A DNA stretch of 64,000 bases, taken from contig NZ_JACJKN010000005.1 in the NCBI RefSeq assembly GCF_016900775.1, forward strand, positions 78,894-142,893, written 5' to 3'. The notes below the pieces were generated by a model that was given only the letters and a program-made list of their open reading frames with translations, was not told the DNA's origin and ran no database searches. The position numbers and the translations under genes were made by a program. The DNA is from Olsenella uli. GTDB taxonomy: Bacteria; Actinomycetota; Coriobacteriia; Coriobacteriales; Atopobiaceae. Of this stretch, positions 8,242-16,674 are shown one piece after another. Positions within the stretch are counted from its first letter, which is position 1; each line of letters begins with the position of its first letter.

Positions 8242-9444
8242 TTGCATGTCGACATCCGCCGCCAGACGCGGCTCTACTACGCCTACGTGGCGCTCTCCAA
8301 CCTGTCCATGATCTCCGTGGTCATGAATCTCTACCTCGCCCACCTGGGCTTCTCGCTCTACCAGATCGGCATCCTGCTGGGTATCCTGCAGGTGGCAAAC
8401 ACCGTCCTCGAGATCCCGACCGGCTTTGTGGCCGACCGCTTCGGCAACCGGGCGAGCCTGATCTTTGCCCTCGCGCTGCAGATGGCGGCCTACGCGCTCA
8501 TACCGCTTGCGGGGGCGCTGCCCGCCATGGCGGCCGTGATGGTGCTGCTCGCGCTCGCCAACACGCTCACCACGGGGTGCGCCTCGGCCATCGTCACCAA
8601 CGCGCTTCTCGCCGAGGGGCGCTCCGACCAGCTCACCGACCTCTCCGCACGCTCCGGCGTCATCTTCTACCTCTGCTACGGCGTGGCCGCGCTGGCCTCG
8701 GGCTGGCTCAGCGAGCAGAGCTACGAGCTCGTGATCGCCCTCAGCGTGGGCTGCCTCGCGGGGGCGCTCACGGCCGTGGCGCTCATGCGAGAAGTGCGGG
8801 CCGGGGGCGAGAAGGACGGCGGAGACCGACCGATTCGCGTCCGCGAGGCCGCGCGCTACGTGGTCTCCAACCGGCCGGCGCTCTACTATGCGCTCGTGGA
8901 GGGCGCCGTGGCGTGGTCGATGGTCCCGGTGGACGACTTCTACAACAACTACCTGCACGACTTCCTGGGCATCCCGCTACCGCTCGTGGGCGTGGTCGTG
9001 GCCGCGCAGTTTGTGGCGGCGAGCCTCGCCGGGCTTGCGAGCTCGCGGCTTGCGCGCCATGTGCCCGAGGGGCTCGTCGCGCGCGTGGGGCCGGCGGTGA
9101 CGGTGGCGGTCTTCCTGTGCTTTGCGCTCGCCCCGGACCCGCGCGCGGCCATCGCGCTCTACCTGCTAGGACTTGCGACGTTTCGGCTCACCAACCCGGT
9201 GCGCTCCAAGCTGCTGAGCCTCGGGGTCGACGCGCGTTTCCGCGTGACCGTGGCCTCGTTCAGCTCCATCGCGATCTCGCTTCTGTCCGCGGTCTCGCAG
9301 CCGATCTTCGGCTGGCTATCGGGGGCGCTCGGCATGCGCGCCGCGATGGTGGTCCTCATGGCGATCACGCTGGCTCTTCTCGCCGCGATCAACCTCGCGT
9401 TTCCGGACGCGACGTCCGCGGACGCGGTCGAAGGGGGCAACTGA
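8242..9444 (+). CDS. MFS transporter (12-TM efflux-type)
   Basis: A roughly 400-residue major-facilitator protein with repeated hydrophobic helices. The loop 2-3 motif A is readable as GFVADRFGNR, followed by long helices rich in Leu/Ala. TTG at 8242 is preferred as start because GGAAAGG lies 9 nt upstream and the first helix follows directly; an alternative GTG at 8170 adds 24 low-complexity residues and has no ribosome-binding site. The preceding leader peptide and terminator suggest inducible expression. Likely drug or metabolite export; substrate not determinable. Confidence 0.85.
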   Translation: MHVDIRRQTRLYYAYVALSNLSMISVVMNLYLAHLGFSLYQIGILLGILQVANTVLEIPTGFVADRFGNRASLIFALALQMAAYALIPLAGALPAMAAVMVLLALANTLTTGCASAIVTNALLAEGRSDQLTDLSARSGVIFYLCYGVAALASGWLSEQSYELVIALSVGCLAGALTAVALMREVRAGGEKDGGDRPIRVREAARYVVSNRPALYYALVEGAVAWSMVPVDDFYNNYLHDFLGIPLPLVGVVVAAQFVAASLAGLASSRLARHVPEGLVARVGPAVTVAVFLCFALAPDPRAAIALYLLGLATFRLTNPVRSKLLSLGVDARFRVTVASFSSIAISLLSAVSQPIFGWLSGALGMRAAMVVLMAITLALLAAINLAFPDATSADAVEGGN

Positions 9445-9517
9445 CATGCGCGCTGATCCGCAGCACATCAGTTGGGACCAGACCTCAACATACATACCGC
9501 AAGAGAAGGGCGTGAAC

Positions 9518-10015
9518 ATGCTTCAGATACGAGAAATGCGGGGGCACGATATTCCCGAGAAGGCCGTCGTCCATGCGCAGACGTGGCGGGAAACCTATGC
9601 GGGAATGCTCCCCGACGAGCTTAACGCGCACATTACGCCGCAGTTCGCCGAGCGCCTCGCACATGAGCAGGCCGATTGGCTCACGACGCTCGTGGCGCTC
9701 TGGGACGGCCACATAGTAGGATACGCAAGCTTCTCCGCGGCACGCGAGCAGCTTGGGCGGGCCGACGCGACAGAGCTCTGCAACCTCTATGTGCTTCGCT
9801 CGCATCAGGGGCTCGGCGTAGGCTGGGCACTTGTCGATGCAGTCCGGGAGCGCATTGGCGAGAGCGACCTCGTGCTCACCGTGTTTGCAAGAAACGAGCA
9901 AGCGCAGGGGTTCTACCAGCACGTTGGTTTCAGGCTGACGGGACGGATGTTCCACGATGACGAGGCGGGCGACGAGCTCGAGATGCTGCTCGCTCAGTCG
10001 CCCGCGCGACCCTAG
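9518..10015 (+). CDS. GNAT-family N-acetyltransferase
   Basis: A 165-residue single-domain acetyltransferase with the acetyl-CoA loop RSHQGLGVGWAL and the terminal element FYQHVGFRLTGR usual in this family. ATG at 9518 follows GAGAAGGG (9503-9510) with 7-nt spacing. Base composition looks less GC-rich than the flanking genes, a mild hint of transfer. It lies 73 nt downstream of the MFS gene and may be cotranscribed. A second copy of the 128-bp repeat follows its stop. Confidence 0.82.
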   Translation: MLQIREMRGHDIPEKAVVHAQTWRETYAGMLPDELNAHITPQFAERLAHEQADWLTTLVALWDGHIVGYASFSAAREQLGRADATELCNLYVLRSHQGLGVGWALVDAVRERIGESDLVLTVFARNEQAQGFYQHVGFRLTGRMFHDDEAGDELEMLLAQSPARP

Positions 10016-10071
10016 GCGAGCCGACGCGCGCGGGCGAGTCCAATCTCGGGACGCACTTGAGGCAGGCGCTC

Positions 10072-10199
10072 GAGAAGTGCGGTCCTTACACACCCCTCGC
10101 GCCCGCACTTCTCGCCAAAGCACGAGCGGGCGCCCGCACTCCCGGCCCCGCACGCCCGCAATCGCCCGCACTCGATGCCCGCACTCGCGAGTGCGGGCC
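10072..10199. repeat. 128-bp direct repeat, copy 2 (family E)
   Basis: Second copy of 7857-7984, same orientation, about 2.2 kb away. Ends in the same CCCGCACTCGCGAGTGCGGG palindrome and reaches to within 18 nt of the convergent GNAT gene at 10218. Confidence 0.9.
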
Positions 10200-10217
10200 A
10201 GCGGGCGCCGCGGCGGC

Positions 10218-10649
10218 CTACCCAGCGGGCACAAGGCGCACGTAGGCCACGCACCCCAGGCGCTCGGCGCGCGTGAAGCCGAGCGACTCGTAGAACGCAC
10301 AGGTCCCGGGGCCATCATCGGCGAGAAGCTCCGTCTGGTAGACGCCGCCGAAGCGCTCGAGCACCGCGCGCACGAGGGCCCCTCCGATGCCGCGGCGGTG
10401 AAGCTCGGGCGCCACGACCACGTCCTGGAGAAAGACGATCGAGGCCCCGTCGCCCACGACGCGCGCGAACCCCACGAGCCTCTCGCCCGCAAAGGCGCCC
10501 CACACCGCAAGCGAGCCGGCAAGCGCGGCGCGGACCATCTCCGGGCGGCTCGTGTAGTTGACCCAGCCGACGGCCTGGTAGAGGTCGAGGATCTCGGCGA
10601 TGCGCGCCTCGCGCTCGGCGGTCCCGAGCTCGCGAACCTCATACGTCAT
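10218..10649 (-). CDS. GNAT-family N-acetyltransferase
   Basis: A 143-residue protein with a complete small GNAT domain: motif A HRRGIGGALV, upstream strand IVFLQDVVVAPE, and C-terminal AFYESLGFTRAE. ATG at 10649 is preceded by GGAGGGGG with about 5-nt spacing. Transcribed divergently from the flavodoxin-like gene at 10708, with only 58 nt between the starts. Substrate unknown. Confidence 0.85.
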   Translation of the reverse strand: MTYEVRELGTAEREARIAEILDLYQAVGWVNYTSRPEMVRAALAGSLAVWGAFAGERLVGFARVVGDGASIVFLQDVVVAPELHRRGIGGALVRAVLERFGGVYQTELLADDGPGTCAFYESLGFTRAERLGCVAYVRLVPAG

Positions 10650-10707
10650 GACAGCCCCCTCCGCGACGCGGCACTACAATGGCAGCATAGCGGAGAAGGG
10701 AGTTGCC

Positions 10708-11268
10708 ATGTGGCACGCTGACAGCCGCCCCCTGCCGGAGGACCGGCACGTGTGCGTCATCTACCTCTCGCGCGCGGGCAAGGCGCTCGACGACGAGGGT
10801 CACCTCATGGAGGCGGAGCCCTCCCCCGCCTCGGAGGCCGCCGAAGCGCTCGAGCGGCTGCTCTGCGAGCGGCTCTTCTCGCATCGCGCTGACGCACCGC
10901 ACGGGCAGAGCCTCGTTATGGTCAACGAGGTGGTCGAGAAGGGCGGCGCACTCGTCATCCAGCCCCACCTGCCGAGCATCCTCGAGCGCTACGAGACCAT
11001 CGTCGTCTGCGCGCCCGTCCGGGACGGGCATCTCGCCCAGCCGGTCGAGGCGGCGCTCGCGCAGCGCGGCCCCCACGACTTCACCGGCCACGCCGTCCGG
11101 CCCGTCTGCACGCTCGCGGACAGCATGGGAACGGCTGCGGACATGGCACGCGACCTGCGGCGCGTTTGCCCGGGAGCCACCGTGGGCGAGCCGCTGGCCC
11201 TTCTCGGCGAGAAGGGCGCGGACTTCGAGCCCCAGCTCGCGGCGCACCTCGACGACTGGCTCCGCTGA
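10708..11268 (+). CDS. Flavodoxin-like protein (divergent)
   Basis: A 186-residue protein resembling flavodoxin-type proteins: an N-terminal beta strand and loop (VCVIYLSRAGKA) in the place of the FMN phosphate loop, a middle region VVCAPVRDGHLAQPV where flavodoxins have YPIWW-type loops, and a C-terminal stretch HDFTGHAVRPVCTL...LRRVCPGATV that matches the end of the flavodoxin_4-type domain. The FMN-contact residues are not canonical, so cofactor binding is uncertain. Start ATG 10708 follows GAGAAGGGA. Confidence 0.55.
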   Translation: MWHADSRPLPEDRHVCVIYLSRAGKALDDEGHLMEAEPSPASEAAEALERLLCERLFSHRADAPHGQSLVMVNEVVEKGGALVIQPHLPSILERYETIVVCAPVRDGHLAQPVEAALAQRGPHDFTGHAVRPVCTLADSMGTAADMARDLRRVCPGATVGEPLALLGEKGADFEPQLAAHLDDWLR

Positions 11269-11296
11269 CGCCGTCGCTCGCCGCGCGCCGTCGTAC

Positions 11297-11325
11297 CGTG
11301 CAAAAGTGCCTGTCCCTTTTGCACG
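11297..11325. repeat. Palindromic repeat family B
   Basis: CGTGCAAAAGTGCC / TGTCCCTTTTGCACG imperfect palindrome lying directly against the stop codon of the ABC exporter at 11326. Confidence 0.85.
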
Positions 11326-13041
11326 CTAGTTGCTCACCGTGAAGAGGGAGTAGAAGTAGCCGCGGGCCGCCATGAGCTCGTCGAAGGTCCCGCGCTCCAC
11401 CACGCGCCCATCGCGCAGGGCAACGACCTCGTCGTAGCGCTCGAGCAGCGGCGCCTCCAGACGGTGCGTCACCACCACGCGCGTGAGCCCCTCGAGCCCC
11501 AAGATCTCCTCGCCCACCGCGCGAGCCGTCTGGTTGTCGAGCGCCGCCGTGGCCTCGTCAACCAGCAGCACCGGCGTGCGCCGCAGGAGAGCCCGCGCGA
11601 TCGAGACGCGCTGCCGCTCGCCGCCGGAGAGCGCGGAGCCGTTCTCGCCGCAGCGGAAGCCCTCGCCCTTCTCGGCCACCAGAGCCGCCAGGCCGGCGCG
11701 GCGCACGGCGTCGTCCACCGCCTCGTCGGGGAAGTCGCGAAACATCGTCACGTTGGCGCGGATCGTGTCGTCGAAGAGGAAGACGCTCTGGTCGATGAGG
11801 CTCACCAGGTCGTAGAGGCTGCCGGCCTCCACGTCGCGCAGCTCGTGGCCGTCCAGCGTAATAGAGCCCTCGTAGCCGTCGTAGCCGCCCATGAGGAGGT
11901 TGAGCAGCGTGGACTTGCCGGAACCGGAGGCGCCCACCACCGCGTAGCTGCGCCCGGCCGCAAGCTCAAGCGAGACGTCGCGCAGCACCGGCGCGCCCGG
12001 CTCGTAGCCAAAGCTCACGCCCGAGACCTCGATGCCGCGCTCGAGCCGCGAATCGATCCTCTCGCCGGCGCGCTCCGCGTTCTCGCGCGTGGCCGCGGCG
12101 AGCTTCTCCACCAGGCCCGCGGCGGCCCGTCGGCTCGCCCAGTACTGCGGCACGATGCTAATCGGCTGCATGAGGTAGTTGCACAGGTTCACAAAGATGA
12201 GCACCGTGCCGGCCGTGATCTGCCCGTCGATGGCGAGCCACGCCCCAATGAAGAACACGCCAAACTGAAGCAGCACCGAGCACAGGTCGCCGGAAACCGC
12301 GGTGATCAGGCAGTCCCACCAGTAGCGGGCGCGCTTTGCCTCCTCGGCCGCCCCGCTCGCCGCGTCGAAGAGGCCGCGCGCCTGCGCCTCGGCCTTGAAG
12401 CTCTTGATGACGGAGAAGCCGGCCAAGAGGTCGCGCAGCTCGGAGACGAAGGCCTCGTTGCGGTCGGACACGGCGCGCTCGCGGACGGCGAGCTCGCGGC
12501 CCATGAGCACGGAGGCCGCAAGCGGCAGCAGCGAGAGCGCCACAGCGGCCAGCGTCAGCGGCACGCTGTAGAAGAGCATCATCGCGAGCGTGCCCACGAA
12601 GAGCAGCGCGTGATAGACGAGCAGGAACGACCGCTTGAGGTAGCCCTCCTCGACTGAGGCCACGTCGTTGGTGAGCAGGCTGAGGTAGCTGCCCGTGTTC
12701 TCGCGCGAGAAGGCGCGGATGCTCTTCTCGGAGAGGCGCCTGAACGCCAGCGACTTGTAGCTCACCAGCGCCCGGAACACGAAGTCCGACTTGGCGCGGT
12801 ACATCCCCACGCTAATCGCAAACGACGCCACCATGAAGACGGCGCAGAGGGCGAGAAGAGCCTGGAGCCGCCCGAGGTCGCCGGCGGCGATGACGTCGAT
12901 GATCTCCCCGAGCAGCCAGGAGCCGATGAGGGCCGACGGGATGTCGAGCACCGTGAGCGCGAGCGCCGCCGCGAAGCGGGCACGGTTGTGGTCGAAGAAG
13001 GCACGGAAGTACTCCCGCGCGGCAGGCGTGATGGATGTCAT
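11326..13041 (-). CDS. ABC exporter (TMD-NBD)
   Basis: A 571-residue type I exporter subunit, probably a homodimer or partnered elsewhere. The ATPase domain has Walker A GASGSGKST, signature LSGGERQR, Walker B VLLVDEATAALD and a switch histidine VVTHRL. It starts with ATG at 13041 behind GGGGAGAG. That ribosome-binding site can pair with GGAGAGAC (plus strand 13076-13083) just upstream, next to a two-codon minigene, suggesting translational control. The two-component genes lie upstream in the same direction, 174 nt away and separated by a family B repeat; a functional link is plausible but not shown. Confidence 0.9.
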   Translation of the reverse strand: MTSITPAAREYFRAFFDHNRARFAAALALTVLDIPSALIGSWLLGEIIDVIAAGDLGRLQALLALCAVFMVASFAISVGMYRAKSDFVFRALVSYKSLAFRRLSEKSIRAFSRENTGSYLSLLTNDVASVEEGYLKRSFLLVYHALLFVGTLAMMLFYSVPLTLAAVALSLLPLAASVLMGRELAVRERAVSDRNEAFVSELRDLLAGFSVIKSFKAEAQARGLFDAASGAAEEAKRARYWWDCLITAVSGDLCSVLLQFGVFFIGAWLAIDGQITAGTVLIFVNLCNYLMQPISIVPQYWASRRAAAGLVEKLAAATRENAERAGERIDSRLERGIEVSGVSFGYEPGAPVLRDVSLELAAGRSYAVVGASGSGKSTLLNLLMGGYDGYEGSITLDGHELRDVEAGSLYDLVSLIDQSVFLFDDTIRANVTMFRDFPDEAVDDAVRRAGLAALVAEKGEGFRCGENGSALSGGERQRVSIARALLRRTPVLLVDEATAALDNQTARAVGEEILGLEGLTRVVVTHRLEAPLLERYDEVVALRDGRVVERGTFDELMAARGYFYSLFTVSN

Positions 13042-13092
13042 GTCTCTCCCCTGTTCAAACGAAACCAGTATGTCAGGAGAGACCTAGAGCAT
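13042..13092 (-). promoter_or_regulatory. Minigene plus ribosome-binding-site hairpin before ABC exporter
   Basis: On the minus strand a mini-frame ATG-CTC-TAG (13092-13084), preceded by GAAAGG, stops exactly where GTCTCTCC (13083-13076) begins. That arm is complementary over 8 nt to GGAGAGAC (13049-13042), which contains the exporter's ribosome-binding site and touches its ATG. The layout matches translational attenuation: a ribosome on the minigene would cover the 5' arm and release the site. Function is inferred. Confidence 0.45.
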
Positions 13093-13120
13093 GACGACCT
13101 TTCGCCGGGAACAGGACGGC

Positions 13121-13126
13121 TCCATC
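13121..13126 (-). promoter_or_regulatory. Candidate -10 box TATGAT for ABC exporter
   Basis: TATGAT on the minus strand, about 80 nt before the exporter start. A transcript from here would contain the minigene and hairpin. Confidence 0.35.
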
Positions 13127-13186
13127 ATAGGGCGCGGGCGCCGCGCGGACCCACAGCTTTCGGCGAGCGGCGCCGGCCGACCGCGC

Positions 13187-13215
13187 CGTGCAAAAGTGAC
13201 TGTCCCCTTTGCACG
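13187..13215. repeat. Palindromic repeat family B
   Basis: CGTGCAAAAGTGAC / TGTCCCCTTTGCACG imperfect palindrome immediately after the stop codon of the histidine kinase gene at 13216. Confidence 0.85.
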
Positions 13216-14475
13216 CTACAGCGGCAGGCTGACCTCGGCGGCAAAGACGCCCGGCTCGTTGGCGAGGTTCAGGAAGCCCTCGTACTTCTCGACCACCGCG
13301 GCCACGCGCTTCATGCCCAGGCCGTGGTTGCCGCGCTTCTCGCTGATGTAGTTGCGCTGGTTGAAGCTCGGGTCCTCCACGGCGGAGTTCTGGATGGACG
13401 CGTAGAGCTGGCTGCCGCGCGCGGCCACGTAGACGCGCAGCCACCGGCCGTCCGCGGGCAGCGCCGCGCAGGCCTCGATCGCGTTGTCGAGCAGGTTGCC
13501 CAGGATCACGCAGAGGTCCACGTCGTCCACCGTGAGCGCGTCGGGCACGCGCGCCTTGCATGTCACGGCCACGCCGTCGCGCTCGGCAAGGCTGAGCTTG
13601 GAGTTCAGGATGGCGTCCACCATGAGGTTGCCGGACTTGACGTAGGTGTCCACGCGGTCGAGGTCGGCCTCGAGCTCGTCGAGGTAGGCGGAGAGCTCCG
13701 CGAGCTGCCCGGCGGCGAGCTCGGCCTTCATGACCTGAAGGTGGTTGTGGTAGTCGTGGCGCCAGCCGCGCATGTCCAGGTAGATGGCGCGGATCTCGTC
13801 GTACTGGCGGGAGAGCACCTCCTGCTGGAAGCGCTCGGCCGAGCTCTCGAAGCCGCGGCGCAGGCGCGCGTAGCCCCCGGTGACGAGCGCGTAGGAGCCA
13901 AAGGCGGCGAGAAGCGCGAGCGCCGCGGAGGCGGGCGGCCCCGCGACCGTGAGCGTCCCGAGCGCGGCCATGACGCAGGCGAGAAGGGCCACGTCGCGGC
14001 GAGAGAGCGTGCCGCGGCGCCGCATGGCGAGCACGAACGCGAGCGCGAGCGGCGCCACTGTGAGCGCGGCAACGACCCGCCCGGGCGCGCGCCCCCCGAA
14101 CGCGACGCACGCCAGGCCCACAAGGGCCGCCTCGGCGAGCCCGGGCGCCACGGCGGCGCGCCAGGTCAGCGCGAGCGGTTCCTCGTCGAAGAACGCGTCG
14201 AGAAGGACGAGGGCGAACGTGACCGCGAGCCATGCAGCGGCGACGCCCCAGGGCGCCCCGGCGCGCGCCGCGCCCGAGAGGGCCCCGGTGAGCGCCCAGG
14301 TAGCCAGGTCCTCCCCGAGCCAGCCCGCGGCGAGCGCGAGCGCGCAGGTCCCGAGCGTCACCGCCCACGCGCCGCGGCTCGCGCGCAGCCGCCCGAGCGA
14401 CGCGACGTGCAGGACGTAGGCGACGAGCCAGGCCGCCTGGGACCCCAGGGCCACCGCGAGCTCCGCCCCGCTCAT
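13216..14475 (-). CDS. AgrC/LytS-type sensor histidine kinase
   Basis: A 419-residue kinase. The N-terminal half is a multi-helix membrane sensor domain, as in peptide-sensing kinases of the HPK10 type. The phosphoacceptor region is WRHDYHNHLQ, the N box LGNLLDNAIEA and the G box GNHGLGM. The ATG at 14475 overlaps the response-regulator stop by ATGA, so the pair is translationally coupled; a longer reading frame continues upstream but runs through the regulator gene. Its ligand is unknown; nearby peptide-type ABC exporters make a peptide signal conceivable (inference). Confidence 0.88.
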   Translation of the reverse strand: MSGAELAVALGSQAAWLVAYVLHVASLGRLRASRGAWAVTLGTCALALAAGWLGEDLATWALTGALSGAARAGAPWGVAAAWLAVTFALVLLDAFFDEEPLALTWRAAVAPGLAEAALVGLACVAFGGRAPGRVVAALTVAPLALAFVLAMRRRGTLSRRDVALLACVMAALGTLTVAGPPASAALALLAAFGSYALVTGGYARLRRGFESSAERFQQEVLSRQYDEIRAIYLDMRGWRHDYHNHLQVMKAELAAGQLAELSAYLDELEADLDRVDTYVKSGNLMVDAILNSKLSLAERDGVAVTCKARVPDALTVDDVDLCVILGNLLDNAIEACAALPADGRWLRVYVAARGSQLYASIQNSAVEDPSFNQRNYISEKRGNHGLGMKRVAAVVEKYEGFLNLANEPGVFAAEVSLPL

Positions 14476-15194
14476 CCGAGGGTCCCCCGGCACCACGCGA
14501 GCCACGCCTGGTTGAGCGGCTCCCAGCGCCCGCGCGCGATCGGCAGGCTCGCGCCGTCGTCCATCTCCACGTCGCGGCGGGTGATGCGCCGCACGTGCGC
14601 GAGGTTCACCAGGCAGGAGCGGTGGCACTTCGTAAAGAGCGTCGACTCCTCAGCGAGCTCGGCCTCCACGCGCGCGAGCCCCTCCTTGCTGCGCAGGCAC
14701 GTCCCGTCCGCCAGGTGCACGAGCGCGTCGTGGCCCGACCCCTCCACGTAGCAGACGCGCGAGACTACGACGCGGCTCGTCTCGCCCGCGGACTCCACCA
14801 CGAGCACGGGCTCGGCGCGCCCCAGGCGCTCCCGCGCGCGGTCGAGCGCCAAGAAGAGCCTGTCGGCGCGCGCCGGCTTGAGTAGGTAGGAGACCGCGTC
14901 CACGTCATAGCCGTCGAAGACGTGGTCGATGATGCCGGTCACGAAGACGACCTGCGTGCGCTCGCCGCGCTCGCGCAGGAGCCGCGCGAGCTCCATGCCG
15001 CTCGCGCCGGGCATCTCTATGTCGAGCAGCGCCACGTCCGGGGCGCCGTCGTCGAGCGAGAAGAACAGCGCGTCGGCGGAGACGAACGTGTCCACGCGCG
15101 CCTCGACGCCGCGCCCGCGCGCCCAGTCGCGCGCGAGGCCCGCGATGAGGTCCGCGGCGGCCCGCTCGTCGTCGCACACGGCAATCTGCAGCAC
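14472..15194 (-). CDS. LytTR-family response regulator
   Basis: A 240-residue two-domain regulator. The receiver domain has acidic residues D8-D9, phosphoacceptor D58 in VALLDIEMPG and the conserved lysine in YLLKPA. The C-terminal half is a LytTR DNA-binding domain (VCYVEGSGHDALVHL, then FTKCHRSCLVNLAHV). GTG at 15194 is chosen because the receiver begins there (LQIAVCDDE) and GAGGAGG lies about 10 nt upstream. First gene of the regulator-kinase operon. The upstream region has a -10-like TATCAT and a phased direct repeat that could be its own operator. Confidence 0.9.
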   Translation of the reverse strand: MLQIAVCDDERAAADLIAGLARDWARGRGVEARVDTFVSADALFFSLDDGAPDVALLDIEMPGASGMELARLLRERGERTQVVFVTGIIDHVFDGYDVDAVSYLLKPARADRLFLALDRARERLGRAEPVLVVESAGETSRVVVSRVCYVEGSGHDALVHLADGTCLRSKEGLARVEAELAEESTLFTKCHRSCLVNLAHVRRITRRDVEMDDGASLPIARGRWEPLNQAWLAWCRGTLG

Positions 15195-15223
15195 GCCCTT
15201 CTCGCCTCCTCTCTGACCTAGCC

Positions 15224-15229
15224 ATGATA
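15224..15229 (-). promoter_or_regulatory. Candidate -10 box TATCAT for LytTR operon
   Basis: TATCAT on the minus strand about 30 nt before the GTG start, downstream of the direct repeat at 15275-15303. Confidence 0.35.
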
Positions 15230-15274
15230 GCGCTCGGAGCGCCGGGGGCGCGACGGGGGGGTCGCGCAATCCCC

Positions 15275-15303
15275 GCGTAAGAGAACGCACAGACTTGCGT
15301 AAG
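15275..15303. promoter_or_regulatory. Phased direct repeat, candidate LytTR operator
   Basis: GCGTAAG at 15275-15281 and 15297-15303, 22 bp start to start, about two helical turns. LytTR regulators such as AgrA bind paired 9-bp direct repeats at this phasing. The site lies upstream of the candidate -10 of the LytTR operon and also upstream of the binding-protein gene at 15474. Confidence 0.35.
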
Positions 15304-15473
15304 CCGCCGGCACGGCGAGGTCAGCGAGACGTAATGGAGCGTCAGCTTTTCGAAAGCGCGGGTCGAACGGGCGACACGGCGCGCTGAGCGTCCCATAGAC
15401 TCACGCCGTGAGCAAGCCGTGCGACTGGCGCGCGGCTGACCGTTTCCCATGGCACGACCCGAAGGGAGCACCT

Positions 15474-16625
15474 GTGAAGAAGAGCACCACCCACCTCGTC
15501 GGCATGCGCGCGCTCTCGCGCCGCAACTTCCTCGGCATGGTCGGCATGGCCAGCCTCGCCTGCGCCGCCGGCCTCGGCCTCACCGGCTGCGATGACGGCG
15601 GCTCGGCACAGCCGGCCGTGGACTACAACTCGATGAGCCTCGAGGACCTCGTCGCCCAGGCGCAGGAGGAGGGCGAGATCGCCTCCGTCGGCATGCCGGA
15701 CACCTGGGCCAACTGGGTCGAGACCTGGGAGGACATCGAGGCCGAGTACGGCATCACGCACGCCGACCAGGACATGTCCTCCTCCGAGGAGCTGGCGATG
15801 TTCCGCGAGGAGGGCGTCGACGGCACCAAGGACATCGGCGACGTGGGCCAGTCCTGGGGTCCCACTGCCGAGGAGCAGGAGCTCACGCTCAAGTACAAGA
15901 CGAGCTACTGGGACGAGATCCCTGACTGGGCCAAGGACGACGACGGCGACTGGGTCGTGGGCTACTACGGCACCATCTCCCTCATGTCCAACGACTCCAC
16001 CGTGCCCAGCGCTCCGACGAGCTTCCAGGACCTCCTCGACGGCGACTACAACGTCTGCGTGGGCGACGTCACGGCGGCGGCCGTGGCGCAGTACGCGGTG
16101 CTCGCCGCGGCCTACGCGCTCGGCGGCGGCATCGACGACATGCAGCCCGGCTACGACTTCCTGAAGCAGCTCGCCGAGCAGGGCCGCCTCGACGTCTCCG
16201 ACGCCTCGCTCGCGCGCATCGAGTCCGGCGAGATCGACGTCTGCATCAACTGGGACTACAACTCCCTCAACTACCGCGACCAGATCCTCGAGAACAACCC
16301 CAACGCGCAGTTCTCGGTCAGCATCCCGTCGGACGCCTCCGTCCAGTCCGGCTACTGCACGATCATCAACAAGAACGCGCCGCACCCGGCGGCCGCCTGC
16401 CTCGCCCGCGAGTTCATCCTCTCCGACGAGGGCCAGATCAACCTCGCGCGCGGCTACGCCACCCCGATCCGCGACGTTGAGCTGCCCGAGGACGTGGCGG
16501 CCCTGCGCCTGCCCGACGAGCAGTACGGCGACCACGTCCAGACCGTCGACGAGTCCGTCTGGAGCGGCGTGTGCCAGGACATGATCACCTGGTACCAGGA
16601 GAACATCATCCCGATCCTCGGCTAG
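15474..16625 (+). CDS. ABC importer substrate-binding lipoprotein (Tat-exported)
   Basis: A 383-residue family 1 extracellular solute-binding protein of the PotD/PhnS kind. The N-terminus has a twin-arginine signal (SRRNFLG) followed by a hydrophobic stretch and lipobox LTGC, so it is exported folded and anchored to the membrane. GTG at 15474 follows AAGGGAG with 5-nt spacing. First gene of a five-gene operon with two permeases, an ATPase and a PHP phosphoesterase. A strong hairpin after its stop may raise its level relative to the permeases. Ligand unknown; polyamine, organophosphate or phosphonate are family possibilities. Confidence 0.85.
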   Translation: MKKSTTHLVGMRALSRRNFLGMVGMASLACAAGLGLTGCDDGGSAQPAVDYNSMSLEDLVAQAQEEGEIASVGMPDTWANWVETWEDIEAEYGITHADQDMSSSEELAMFREEGVDGTKDIGDVGQSWGPTAEEQELTLKYKTSYWDEIPDWAKDDDGDWVVGYYGTISLMSNDSTVPSAPTSFQDLLDGDYNVCVGDVTAAAVAQYAVLAAAYALGGGIDDMQPGYDFLKQLAEQGRLDVSDASLARIESGEIDVCINWDYNSLNYRDQILENNPNAQFSVSIPSDASVQSGYCTIINKNAPHPAAACLAREFILSDEGQINLARGYATPIRDVELPEDVAALRLPDEQYGDHVQTVDESVWSGVCQDMITWYQENIIPILG

Positions 16626-16641
16626 TCACAAGAAGGAGGCA

Positions 16642-16668
16642 GGGCCGGGTGCCGCGCGCGCCCGGCCC
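16642..16668 (+). other. Intercistronic hairpin after binding-protein gene
   Basis: GGGCCGGG (16642-16649) and CCCGGCCC (16661-16668) form an 8-bp GC stem with an 11-nt loop and no T-run. It sits between the binding protein and first permease, a position where such hairpins commonly protect the abundant upstream message. Confidence 0.5.
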
Positions 16669-16674
16669 GCGCGT

